A stretch of 64,000 nt of DNA. Source: Phylloscopus collybita (Eukaryota > Chordata > Aves > Passeriformes > Phylloscopidae). Positions within the stretch are counted from its first letter, which is position 1, and every line of letters starts with the position of its first letter. The translations under genes and the position numbers were made by a program. The notes beneath the pieces were generated by a model that was not told the DNA's origin, made no database searches, and saw nothing but the letters and a program-made list of their open reading frames with translations. The stretch lies in assembly GCA_027886175.1 (NCBI GenBank), contig JAJNNQ010000024.1, positions 5,812,001 to 5,876,000 on the forward strand, in the 5' to 3' direction. Positions 14,366 through 25,204 of this stretch are shown here, piece after piece.

Positions 14366-15197
14366 GACTTGAACATGCACTTGTATCACACTGTGTTAAG
14401 GAAAACACCTTCTCTTGCATTTGGCTCGTGACTGGGGCAGCGTTTGCTCTTCCTGTGCCACACGTGTGGCCATGTTGTGGCTCCTCTCCTGTGCACCAAG
14501 CATCCTCACGTGGTTTGTTTCACATTTAAAATGAAATGCTGCACAATTGAAGCCTGTTACTTTCATGGCAGTTGGTACTGGATGAGGATTCAGGTCCCTG
14601 GGTACAGAGTGAACCCTGGCTGCCTTTCCTTCTCCTCCCAGCCCATGCTGGGAAACTTGGTTGTGTTTGAATAAAGGAGTGAACAGTGTGTGATCCAAGC
14701 AATCCACAAGGAAAGTCCTGTTACTGCAAACATGACATTTCTGAATCAGCCATTGCACAGAGATGTTTGCTTCTCTGCTGCATTTTGGGTTTTGACTTGG
14801 GAATGAAAACATCATGTCAGTATTTCCCATGGGATGAGAGCACAATTTTCCAATCATCTCTAGCTCTGGGTGCCTGATTCAGAAAGTAAATTATTAAAGA
14901 GATAGAAATGGCAGGATGTATAAGACATGGTTTGTTAAAAGGTTTACACAGTTGTAGAATAGCAGGAGTTACTAGATGCCTCTTTAGTTCACCCTGCCTA
15001 TGAAAGCAAGAAACAAACTCATAAGGTTTTGATCCCTTGTAATAGGAGGGTTGCTATTTTTGTCCTGCTCCAAAAGAGGAGCTACTCTTCAAGAAATCAA
15101 AAGCATGCAAAGGCTAGGAATAATTTCCAGCCTTTGTGGTAATCCTAAGTGGTACCAGAGATCCAGGATTAAAAAACCCCAAAATTTTGTAAACAAT

Positions 15198-15222
15198 AGT
15201 TTTTTGTTTGTTTGTTTGTTTT
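15198..15222. repeat. (TTTG)n short tandem repeat upstream of the CD200R-like gene
   Basis: Several TTTG units within an AT-rich stretch about 230 bp upstream of the exon that carries the start codon. Confidence 0.8.
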
Positions 15223-15445
15223 GACTTGTTTTTTAAATTTTCTGTCTTTATTTTCTTTTAATTTTTTTTTATATTCAACCATGGTTTTGCCTTACTTTCT
15301 TCAATATAAGAATGACACTTGACATGGTCTTGCTTAGAGCTCCTGCTTTCAAAGGAAACAGGAGTTTTACTACATGTTTTCTTTGAAGGGGATGAGCACA
15401 ACAGTTGTGACTGCATGCCATTTTCTTTGCCTTCATTTTCTGCAG

Positions 15446-15527
15446 TGCTGATTCCTTCTGCTAAAGATGGCTCAGAAATGGGCAGTTCTGGCTGTGCTCC
15501 TTTTCTTGCCAATCAATCTGGTTGAAG
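15446..15527 (+). CDS. CD200R1: CD200R-like exon with start codon and signal peptide
   Basis: Coding part is 15467-15527. The signal peptide begins MAQKWAVLAVLLFLPINLVE and the donor is G|GTAAGT. An in-frame TGA at 15449-15451 rules out a longer N-terminus within this exon. A pyrimidine-rich stretch ending TTTTCTGCAG at 15445 looks like a splice acceptor, so a separate 5' UTR exon probably lies upstream; I could not place it. Confidence 0.85.
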
Positions 15528-18500
15528 GTAAGTGAGAAAGATCCAAATCTACATGTAGCACTGTTTGGTACTCTGCATTTCCAACTTGCCAGGACACTGA
15601 AACTTCCTAGTACACCAGAGCAAATTTTGCCTGTTGTTTAGTGGGAATGGAAAGAGTAATGTCACCTCAGCTTGCAGATTTATCATTCTGTGCCTTGCAG
15701 AATGGCACAGAATGATAAATCTGATAGGAATCCAACACTGGTCATCTAAAGACACATCTGTTCAGCTGGGTCAAAGGCAGGAGAGCTATGATTTCTGGAA
15801 TAAAAGGGATCCACATATGTCTCTTACTAAACTAACTACAGCTCCAAGTGATGATGGTTTTAATTGTGTGTGTTCCACTGCTATCCCAGGTTTTACTGGC
15901 ACTTGAAGCAAGGCACCTAATTCAGGAACACAATAAATTTTTTGAAAGTAGTTTCCTTTCCCTTAGGAGTGAATTTTGCCTGCCCCATCGATTTTTCAAA
16001 GCCTATATTTGAAGTGTTCCCCTTCCCTCTGCCCCCCGAGGCCAGCTGCTAGCTCAGATTTAGGGAGGTTGGGGTGAGGGGATCTTCAGGATAGGAGAGT
16101 AAAACCAAAAGAGGCTCTTACCCTGAGCATATATTTAAGTGATAGAAATTTGTTACCTAAAATCAAGGTGGAGGACTTGCAGCTCAAGCCAGCATCACTG
16201 TCCACAGCAAAAAGGCACCATCTCCACTGCACTTCCAAACTTCAGGAAGGTGGATCTAGAAGTTGAATACTAATATGTATCCCAAGGTTGGCAGTAGAGT
16301 CAGGAAGTATATTTTTAAGGATGGTAAAGCCAAGAATTTCCTGTGCTTTTACAAGCTGTAGCATCTTTTTAAGGTCCTTTTTTTCATCATTCAGCTCACA
16401 ACAGGGTGAGTGTCGAGGCTGGCCATGAAGCTGTGCTGAGTTGCCCCAACATCTCCAAGGTGTCTTTGCTGCTGGTGACGTGGAGGAGGAGTTGCAGCAG
16501 TTGCTGCCTGTTGTCCTACAGAGGGGATCACAACGAGACAAGCAGGCAGAACTGCAGTGAGAGGTTCACGTGGAAATCTTCACCTGTCAGCGACCCTGCG
16601 CTTCGCATTTACCCTGTGAGCCTTGGGGATGAGGGAAATTACACCTGTGAAACTGCCAGCACTGAAGGGAACTTTCGTTTGTTCTCTTCTCTGACTGTGA
16701 TAGGTAAGACTGCATCACTAAAATAAAAATTAAATTAGACTCTTTGCAACGTGGAACAAAACAATATGAAGAAGCATAATGAATATATGAAATCACCTTT
16801 TTCATATAGTCAGGTGAACTATATCTAGGTTTCCATAAATTGAAAATAAAACCAAAACAACAACACAGGAAGGCTTTGTGTTTTGGTTATATTAATTAAA
16901 TCATCTCAATATAAATAAAAATTATAAAAAATGAATTTTCAACTCTGTGATTGCTATTACTAATTTTAGTCACTTGATTTTTTTCTTTTTTTGGTTGGGT
17001 TCTTTTATTAGTTTGTTTTGGTTTTGGGTTTTCTGTTGTTCCCTGCAGAATCTTGCCTTTCTGATAAAGACATAGGTGTTGTGCAAGCCTTTCCCTGGTT
17101 TGCCAAATGCAGAATGAGAGTTTTTGGACTTCAAACAGAGAACAGTTTTGCCCAGTTCCTCTTTTATTTCCCTGCTATCAGATTCTTGATTCTACATATT
17201 CAAACTCCTAAATATGGTACCTGAAGCTTCAGCAATCTGCCTTTTCATAAGTCAAGTTGTAAATCTTTATTTAATCATCTCCTCTCTGTCATTCCATCTC
17301 CTGTTAATCTGTTGTTACATTTTGGAAAACAGGAGGAAGCAATACTTTAGATGTAGCCAGCTGCTTTTTGAGGTGTCCACCTTGGACTTCTTGATGCATT
17401 GTTTATCCTTAAAGATGTGCTAATATTTCAAATTATTTTAAAATCTCATGAATTGGTCATACAATCTAAAAAAATACCACCTGCTTGTCTGTTTCTCAGT
17501 TGGTGATTTTTTTACTAAAAATGGAATAGAATTATAAAATATGAATAGAAATAATAGTTGTGGCTTTTTAAAATTTCTTCTGCAGTCCCTCCTACAGTGA
17601 CTCTGACCCACGACAAGAGCAGGGTGGCTGTTTGTCAGGCATCTGCAGGAAAGCCACCTGCTGACATCTCCTGGATCCCTGCAAGCAATCACAGCTCTGA
17701 GGAAGAATTCCATCACCCCAATGGAACAGTGACTAGAGTGAGCTACTTTGGTGGGGCCAGCAGCTCATTTCCCTCTGTCACCTGCCTGGTCACCCACCCA
17801 GCCGTGAATCAGACTCTGGCCATGGACCTGAGATGTAACTAATGTTATTTTGTGATTGCTTTTCATCATGCCTTGGGCTCCTCTCTGCTGTTCTGTGTAG
17901 CTGCTCCCACTAAATGCCATGGCCCTGGAACTAGGTTAGCATGGTTATAAGGTGAAGTCCTTAAAGCATGTTGAGACACAAACTAATAATTTTAGAACCA
18001 AGTGCTTTGTGGCAATGTATGGAGAAACTTTCAGCACATTTTTGTTTTAATCCCTGTTCTGTTTTACAAGAATTTCTTACTTTGCTTTCAAGTGGGTTCA
18101 CCTTGTCTGGCTGCCAGGTGCCCTCCAAGCTGCTCTATTGCTCTCCCCTCTTCAATAAGACATGGAGAAAAATACAATGGACAGCTTGTGGGTCAAGGTG
18201 AAGACAGGGAGAGATCATTCACCAAGTACTGTCACAGGCAAAAGAGACTTGAGAGAAATTAATTTCTTGGCACTCAAACCAGAGTAGGATAGCAAGAAAC
18301 AAGAACAAATCAAAAAGCACCTTCCCCTCAACATTTTGTCCAGCTTTTCCACAGTAGTGATGGTCTGGAGAAAATTTCTTTGAACAATGTCTGTCTGTGA
18401 CTTGCAAGTGTTCCAAAGGTAGTAAAGGCTAAAATTCACTTTCTCCTCTGGCTGTGCTGGACCTGTTGGAAGTCCATTGCAGTAGGATTTGTAAGAACAG

Positions 18501-21033
18501 CTAAATAAGTGCTCATATCATCAAAGTAGCTCTACTAGTACAGGCATGAGGAATAGAAATCAGCATAAAGCAGCCATTAATAACATTAATAGCATTTTGC
18601 AGGGATGGCTGCTCAGTTGTTCAGGGCTAGTAGTACTTGAAGAAAATGAGAATGTAGAATGTAAAGGCAGGTGAGTTGAAAATGAAAGTGTGTTTGTACA
18701 CACAAATGACTGAGGGTGGGAGGCAGCTTCTTATTGCTGGTTGGCATCCAGACACCTCATCTGTTTCTCTCTGCTTTGTTTGGAAGCAGAGAATTAGCTT
18801 TTTCCTCAGTTAAGGTAGGCAGCAACATCACAAATTCATGGCTACTGACACCTAGCTCTCTAACTTGCTCTCTTTTCTCATTGCTCAGACACTTCCCATG
18901 GGCTTCTCTACATCCTGATAGGGGCAGCTGCAGGTGTCAGTGCTGTCACTGGTCTGACTTCATGCTTGATTTTGAGGTGCAGAGGTGAGTCCTTTGATGA
19001 ACCTGAAATTATATTACAATCCCATTGCTGACTATGTGCAGGTACAACGTTATTGCTGACACTGAGGTGGGAGGCAAGGGTTGAGGAAAATGTTCATATA
19101 TGCACTGTCCTTTGAGAGAAGCTGTAATAAAATAAGGGGGAACAATTCAAAATAATTCTGAAGTTTTAAAAGGGCCCTCTCCCTGTCAGAGATTGATTCA
19201 GGATGATTCTTTCTGAGAATAGGGCAGGCTTTGAGTTTTTAGAATTATTTTATTTGTTCTGCATTTACTGGCACAAAATTCTGTACTTAAGAATGATAAT
19301 TCATAAACTAATGACTAAACACAAACAATCTCTGTTTCCATGAGATAAGTTTTCCCTCGTGTAAGTGCAAGAATAGGCCAAAAGTACATACTTTGATATC
19401 TTTCAGATAATGCATTGGGCATATTAGGTGGCTGATTTGTTTCATTTCTCATACTAAATGCAAAACAGCTACTAAGAAGAAAATGAACTCTACCCCACTA
19501 GAAACCAGGACACGCAGCATGACCAAAAGTTTCAATGAGGGGAAAAATGAAACAATAGCATGTTAAAGAGCAGGATGTAAAAAAAAAAAAGAACTTAACA
19601 TATGAGGGTTACTGTATTTTAAGAGTCTTTCAAGAGCTGGGGGCAGCTAGAGGAGAACCCCAGATAAAATAGCTGTGTACCCTGCACCATCAAACCATTT
19701 TAATTTCCTGATTAATTAATCCTGCTTTCAGCTTGCTGGTTTCGTAAACAGGAACGTGGCCCAGCAGAACACTTTACAGTAAGTGGGCTTTGTGTGTGTG
19801 TGTGTGTGTGTGTGCTTTGCAGGTGAATCTGTGAGAATTTCTGTTGTTTGGATGGCTCTATCTCCATGTATAACCAGAATAATTGAGCAATTGTCTAAGC
19901 ACTGGATAGAGAGTGGTGGAGTGCATTTCCTGTCTATAAGTTACATTTACAATGCTGAATTTTAACTCTCCAAAAACTCAGTATTTTCATATTTCTGCTT
20001 CACAGAGTAGTCTTTACTTGGATGTCTTATTTAGGAATGTGTATTCTTAATGGCAGAAGCTTGCCTGATTGAAGATTGGATGGAACCAGACATGCCTTTT
20101 ACAATGAGGGGAAAAAGGTCCACTTTGTTTCTCTGGATTGGAGACAAACACGGCTATGAAACTTTTATTTTTTAAATGGCAGTTCATATACTTGGAAGCC
20201 AGGAAACAGCAGTGATAAATCTGCCACCACAACTTTTACTTTCTAATTCTAGTGTGTTGTGATATATATATTTAACAAAATGAAAATGTGCTGCTTTTCC
20301 TCAGGGTTTCTGCCTTAGTTAATGCACATGGAAAGACCAATTATTTCCTATTTTGTTGTCTGCTCATGATTTAATTAATGGTCGTGTGCCTTGTTTGTTG
20401 CAAACAAGTCAGAGTGCTCTGAAGTTAGAATGATTCATTTCCTGACATGCTCTTGTGTGGCATTCAGGACAATTTCATTGATGAGCGGGGGAGTTGCAGA
20501 GATCAAAGGCTTCCAATGATTTTAGGTGCCTAAATTGGATTGTTTGTGGTCTGTCTGTTTCGTTTTTGTTTTGGTGTTTTGTCTTCAGAGAAGCTAGCAT
20601 TGTTCATTTTCAGCTATTTTGCGGTAAACACCAACATTTCAAAACTTGTTTTCAATCATATTAAGACAAAAAATTTCAAAGGCTGTCCTGTTGAGGCTTT
20701 GTGAAGGCTGTTCTTGCATCTGTCTGCCAGTTCATGTTTCACCCTCCGTGCTCTTCCCTTTTGCTCAGAGAGCTCAGAGAAATCACATTTGCTTTGCAAC
20801 AGTAATGTTACCTGCCAGGTTTCTTTCTTGCTTTCTGTTTGGGATCTATAGGAATGATGATCCCACAAAATTCTAAAATGTAGTACAATGAAATGTTTTT
20901 CTTCCTGTTGCAGACTAAAACCTGCAAGTTCCCACCTTCACATGCGAGAAGAGAAGCAGGCAAGCCTCCTGACTTTCCAGAGGCAATCTATGAGAATTAC
21001 AGCCCAACAACTGTTTATGTATGCTTAGAATAG
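15467..21033 (+). CDS. CD200R1: CD200 receptor-like Ig-superfamily membrane protein, six coding exons
   Basis: Joining 15467-15527, 16395-16703, 17586-17834, 18889-18984, 19732-19778 and 20914-21033 gives 882 nt, 293 aa plus stop. All introns are GT-AG; the first four junctions are phase 1 and the last phase 0. Order: signal peptide (1-20), V-type Ig domain (about 21-123; C37, W50, DEGNYTC ending at C105), C2-type Ig domain (124-206; C140, W153, C190), transmembrane helix (about 211-235), cytoplasmic tail (236-293). Seven N-glycosylation sequons (N39, N67, N73, N102, N158, N169, N198). Motifs NETSRQNCSERFTW and AGKPPADISWIP closely match mammalian CD200R. Family role: myeloid and lymphoid surface receptor for CD200 that dampens activation. 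The tail has Y280, Y283 and Y289 (IYENY, TVYVCL) and the membrane helix has no Lys or Arg, which favours the inhibitory over the DAP12-coupled form. Which CD200R paralogue this is cannot be decided here. Confidence 0.93.
15675..15723. repeat. Perfect 20-bp inverted repeat with 9-nt loop in CD200R-like intron 1
   Basis: The arms at 15675-15694 and 15704-15723 are exact reverse complements, starting CAGATTTATC and ending GATAAATCTG, around the loop TTGCAGAAT. Pairing stops at the next base on each side. It sits 148 nt past the exon 1 donor. It could fold as a hairpin in the pre-mRNA, or may be a replication-slippage or mobile-element relic. Confidence 0.9.
16395..16703 (+). CDS. CD200R1: CD200R-like exon 2, V-type Ig domain
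   Basis: 309 nt, residues 21-123, acceptor TTCATCATTCAG, donor G|GTAAGA. It holds the Ig cysteine pair C37 and C105, the core W50 and the DxGxYxC signature. Additional cysteines C54, C57, C58 and C74 are present; mammalian CD200R also has extra V-domain cysteines, but the C57-C58 doublet looks specific to this sequence. Confidence 0.93.
17586..17834 (+). CDS. CD200R1: CD200R-like exon 3, C2-type Ig domain
   Basis: 249 nt, residues 124-206, acceptor CTTCTGCAG, donor AGAT|GTAACT. C140, W153 and C190 form the Ig core and AVCQASAGKPPADISWIP is the most CD200R-like stretch in the window. If intron 3 were retained, translation would stop at TAA 17840-17842, only two residues past the donor, giving a receptor without a membrane anchor. 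Confidence 0.93.
18889..18984 (+). CDS. CD200R1: CD200R-like exon 4, transmembrane segment
   Basis: 96 nt, residues 207-238, acceptor CTCATTGCTCAG, donor AGAG|GTGAGT. It encodes a hydrophobic stretch of about 25 residues rich in Leu, Ile, Ala and Gly followed by RCR, a stop-transfer signal. No basic residue lies inside the membrane span, so pairing with an ITAM adaptor such as DAP12 is not expected. Confidence 0.88.
19732..19778 (+). CDS. CD200R1: CD200R-like exon 5, juxtamembrane tail
   Basis: Short 47-nt exon, residues 239-254, acceptor CCTGCTTTCAG, donor ACA|GTAAGT. It encodes ACWFRKQERGPAEHFT, a basic juxtamembrane segment. It is accepted because it keeps the reading frame into exon 6 (phase 1 in, phase 0 out). 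A (TG)12 repeat begins 12 nt past its donor. Confidence 0.8.
19791..19814. repeat. (TG)12 microsatellite in CD200R-like intron 5
   Basis: A pure 24-bp dinucleotide run starting 12 nt downstream of the exon 5 donor. Intronic TG tracts close to donors can bind splicing factors; any effect here is inferred. Confidence 0.95.
20914..21033 (+). CDS. CD200R1: CD200R-like exon 6, cytoplasmic tail and stop
   Basis: 120 nt including TAG at 21031-21033, acceptor CTTCCTGTTGCAG. It encodes residues 255-293. Three tyrosines sit in the last 14 residues: Y280 in IYENY (pYxN, a Grb2-type SH2 pattern), Y283, and Y289 in TVYVCL (ITIM/ITSM-like, with Thr at -2 and Leu at +3). The NPxY motif through which mammalian CD200R recruits Dok2 is not present. 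Confidence 0.85.
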   Translation, partial: TKTCKFPPSHARREAGKPPDFPEAIYENYSPTTVYVCLE

Positions 21034-21616
21034 TGTAGCACAAGTAGCCAGCTCAGTTACTAATGATACTCAGCTACTCGAACTTGTACTTCACCCACAA
21101 AAGCCTTTGTCTTTCCTGACCTGATGATGGTGGGGCAGAAAGGCCCGTTTTAGTAAGTTTTTTTTTCTCTTTCTCTAAATGTCAGTACAGCTCTAGAAAA
21201 AGCTGGAACTTTCAAAGATTGAATTAGGGAAATACCTGAATTTTGTTTGAAAGGGGACTCTGATGTATGTGCTACCTTTCCTCAAAACAACAATGGACAT
21301 ATTTCTGTGCCAGAGTAAAAGACTGTTGGTGAAAATAACAGCACTTTTCTTTCCACTTTGGCAACTGGATTCTCTTTAAAGCTCTGTGTTGGAAACCAGA
21401 AAGTGGCACGAGGGGCCTCAAAACACAGAAGGTCAAAGCAACACATCTAACAGAAATAAGAGAGTTTTAGGTTTTTTTGGTTATTTTGTTTTGTTTTCTG
21501 GGTAGATGGTTGCACATGACAGATGATCTGTATTTGACATCTTTGTTTATATTTTTGAATTTTTAATGTATTTCTTTTTCAATTAATCTTTCTGTTTGCA
21601 TTGATAATTGATGGAA

Positions 21617-21622
21617 AATAAA
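21617..21622 (+). promoter_or_regulatory. Candidate polyadenylation signal (AATAAA) of the CD200R-like gene
   Basis: This canonical hexamer lies 584 nt after the stop codon. It would give a 3' UTR of roughly 600 nt. The distance is plausible but cleavage here is inferred only. Confidence 0.45.
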
Positions 21623-21690
21623 ACCCATTTGATATTATAGTGGATATGAAAATGAGAAAGAGCAATGGGCAATTTTTGGACACTCCTTAA

Positions 21691-21696
21691 AATAAA
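21691..21696 (+). promoter_or_regulatory. Second candidate polyadenylation signal (AATAAA)
   Basis: A second canonical hexamer follows about 70 nt after the first. Either one could define the end of the CD200R-like transcript. Confidence 0.4.
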
Positions 21697-24600
21697 TGTG
21701 CAAATATGCAAATACTTATTTGAAGGATTTCTGTGGTTATTTAGGTAAATGTTTGTGTTGATCAGTTTCTGAGAAGCTGAGATCACAGCATGATTTTACT
21801 GAGAACAGAAGTGTTAAGTTGTATAAAGTGCAGGTGGTGTGCTTGTTTAAAACAAAGGGAAAAAAGACAACCTTAACCACACCATTTATTTCTTCTCATC
21901 TTCATGTTCTCAAGCTAAAAAAACCTCCACAGACTGGTTGTTAATTTCAGTTTTCATTGGTCAGGTCTGTCCAACCTTCCAAACACTAATGCAGCAGTAA
22001 CTACACTGAAATGTGTTTTGAAGAGGCTTTTCCTGCTTGTTTCTGCAGGGTCATCTCTGCTTCATAAACAGTCTTAGGCATGAGCCTCTCCCAGTGCCTT
22101 TTAATTGCACTTTATCTCTTCTAAATAGACATGGATGTCTGCTGACATCACTCCAGCCTTTCATTTTAGTCAGAAAGGCATGAAGAAGGACTCTCTGCCT
22201 TATGGAAAAGGCCCTACAGAGGCCAGGCTGGTTCCCAGGCTTGGTGGACAAGTGAAGCCTTTCCTGTGGTGTTGAATGTCAGTGATGGATCACTCTCAGA
22301 GCTGTGTGCAGCATCATCAGGTATTCTGTGGAGAAGGAGAAGCACTTTTCACATGTAAAACTTCTGGGAGAAGTAAGTGACAGCTTGGAAGTAGTGCAAA
22401 TAGGTTTGAAATGATGCTAGAAAGGAAAAGTGTTTGATATGAAATCCACAGCAGTGCCTTAGTCCAAGGTGCTGTTGAAGGGTCACTTGCACTTGAAGTT
22501 TCTGAAATAGATGAAAGATTTCTTGTTGCTTAAGGAACTTCCCAGTCAGATCTAAACCTGGGTTCCTGGGCTGGTGTTTCTCAGTGTGGTAAGTGAGCAT
22601 GGATTGTTTTTGTGGACAGCTACAGCAATCTGTGTCTTTTTCAGAAGCTGGGTCATTGCAGCCAGACCGAAGGATGACAAGGCTGATAAAATTAAGAGAG
22701 TTAGGCTGTGAAGCAGTCTGCTTCTGGGAATCACAGTGCATGTGTGCTGTGATTATTAGGGTGTAATGTAAGACCTTTTCTTAACTCCTTTGCACCAAGT
22801 GAAATGTTGAAGGGTGAGATCTAATGGAGACAGAAAAGATAGAACCTAGACAGGGAGATGATGTTGTGTGGGGTGAAAGCTCTCTGAAGCTATCTGTGAT
22901 AATTTTTTCTGGCTGAAAGCTATGGTTTTCACACTCACAACTTTATTTTCACCTTTAATTTGTATTTGGTGGAATTGGTCCAGTCACCTGCAACGTGCCA
23001 GCACTTCCATTGACGTAGAAATTCTGAGCAGACTTAGTGCTGAAACGAGGTGTTCTGGCAATGACATGGGCTCTCCTGGAATAAAATTGGCCCTTACGCT
23101 TTTTAGGCTTGTTGTGTATGATTAATAAAAGATACCAGGCCAAAGAGAATAATGTGGCCATGGGGGTGGTGGAAAGAAAGGCTGGGACATCAATAAAGCT
23201 TCTATGGGTACTTTCACTGTTGGCTGTGACTGGTGAAGGGCAGGGTTTTGTCATATGTGGAGCTCTTGGTGTGGGCTTTGGTGGATTCCTCTCTGCCTGC
23301 CATGACCAGAGCCATGTGTGCCCTGCTTCTTGGGCTGATGAGCTGATCTGCTGAGTATTTGAGAATGAGAAATAAATCACTTCCAATATTTTCTGTCATG
23401 CTGCTTTTGTATGGGATAGGAAGCTTGGTGTAACCCAAAGAACAACTCAAATTGTGTGTTTGGTGTCTTATAACAATTTAGTCTCAAAAATAAGCAACTT
23501 GAAATGTTTTTTATGGGTATATTTATCATGATTCCTCCCACCCCATTAATTATAAGTACACTTTTGGTGACCCTATACTCTTTTTATTTGCACTGAAAGA
23601 AAATCTAATCGAGGCAGGTATTTTAGACTGCCAAAATGTGTAGAAAAATGCTGACCATTTGTTGAATAATCATTGTGAGAGAGCTACTAAAAAGTGATGG
23701 GAATTGAACTATTTGCACGTTGTCACAAGAATAAAATTAAAAAAAAAAAAAAAGCCTGGGAGCGTGACACTGCTGTTTCAGATCGACTATTTAGTCAAAT
23801 GCACAGTTGACTGAATGTCACTTGAGCTTTTTAGCACCAGATGTGATTATAGATGAAAATGCTCCTGTTTATTGTGTGGATTTTCACTCACATTGTTCAT
23901 AGGACACTCTTTGTAATAATGATGATGTCTGCTTTCTGATTAATCTATGAACAATTTGTCTTCTGGAAATAGCAGGTGGTGTGATGCCTCTTTCTCTTCA
24001 CTAAATATGGAAAAAAAATGGTTACAAAGCGTTATGTTTAGAGCCTCATAAATTGGAATGTGACTTCAGAATATGAACAATATTTGTTTAAAATCACAAA
24101 TTTCATCACCAGGATTGAAATGAAGAAGGTAAACAATTTTCCTACAGACTCTGGAAATTGAGCAGATGTCCAAAGGGTATTTGCCAGTTCAGTGAAGAGC
24201 TTGGTTTTCTTTAGTTTGAAGTTGCAGCTATAAGTTTTGTCTAACCTTCCTGGCATCAATTTGTCACAGCTTTTCTTCTCTGATGAGAAAATAATGCTTT
24301 CCTTGGTTCTCCTCTAGTAACTGTAACACTTGTGATATCTTTGTGACCTGGTCTTTCTGACTTTGTGAAGTCTTTGCTGTTAATGATAACTTGTCAGCTC
24401 CTTGATTTTGTGTCCACACACTGTACACACTTGTCATGTCCTGGAGGCAGTGAAGAGCTCAGGAATTAACTGTGGGACTTATTCTACATTTCCTATCACT
24501 TCTCTGTCCTGCCATAGTTTGTACTTGTGCTCCTAATGGTGCTTCTTTTAGCAAGTACCCACTTTTCTCTTTTTCCTCAATCTTTTCATGCACTAGTTTT

Positions 24601-24967
24601 CTCCGTTTATTGATTTTTATGTTCTCCAAGTATTTTATTATCTAGTTTTATTTCTTTATCTTTTTGGCATCAAATACAGTTTTAGCCTTCATTCTTTTTT
24701 TTTGCCTTTTGTATGTGAGTAACAAGAGGTTTCAAATAGTGAGTTGTTCTGGAATTTTTTAGTGCTTTTCACTGAACTTCATGGAGACATTCTTATTCCA
24801 GGTCTCCTTCACCTTTTTTTCCCCTCCCCCAATGAATAATAGGAAATGAATCACTCTTGATGAGAAACATCTTCTGTTCTTAGACTTCAGTGAATCTAAG
24901 CTTACTTACCAAATCCAAATGCATCATATGTAGCATTTTATTTGTTCTTGGCTGACATCTGTCATAC
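21697..24967. other. Intergenic sequence, nothing recognised
   Basis: 3' flank of the CD200R-like gene. No ORF with a recognisable domain and no clear repeat except short A or T runs. Confidence 0.55.
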
Positions 24968-25187
24968 AAAATCACAGAATTTTTAAGGTTGGAAATAAAT
25001 TCTGAGATCATAAAGTCCAACCGTTAACCCAGCACCATTGTGGTCATAACTGAACTGTGTTCTTCTATGACACATTTACATGTTTTTGAACACAGCCAGA
25101 GATGGTGATTTGACCACTTCCCTGGGCAGCCTGTTACAATGCCTGACCAGCTTCTCAGTGAAGAAACTTTTCCAAATATTTAATACA
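24968..25187 (-). mobile_element. CR1 LINE 3' end, antisense orientation
   Basis: On the plus strand it begins with the reversed tail 'AATCACAGAATTTTTAAGG', then 'AAGTCCAACCGTTAACCCAG' and 'CTTCCCTGGGCAGCCTGTT', all standard reverse-complement CR1 landmarks. The 5' side breaks off near 25187 next to the LTR at 25,205. Confidence 0.85.
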
Positions 25188-25204
25188 CTCTGCAAGCACC
25201 TGTG

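Noticed and set aside
15675..15723. Hairpin as a microRNA precursor
   Set aside because: The stem is only 20 bp with a 9-nt loop and no lower stem, too short for a normal Drosha substrate.
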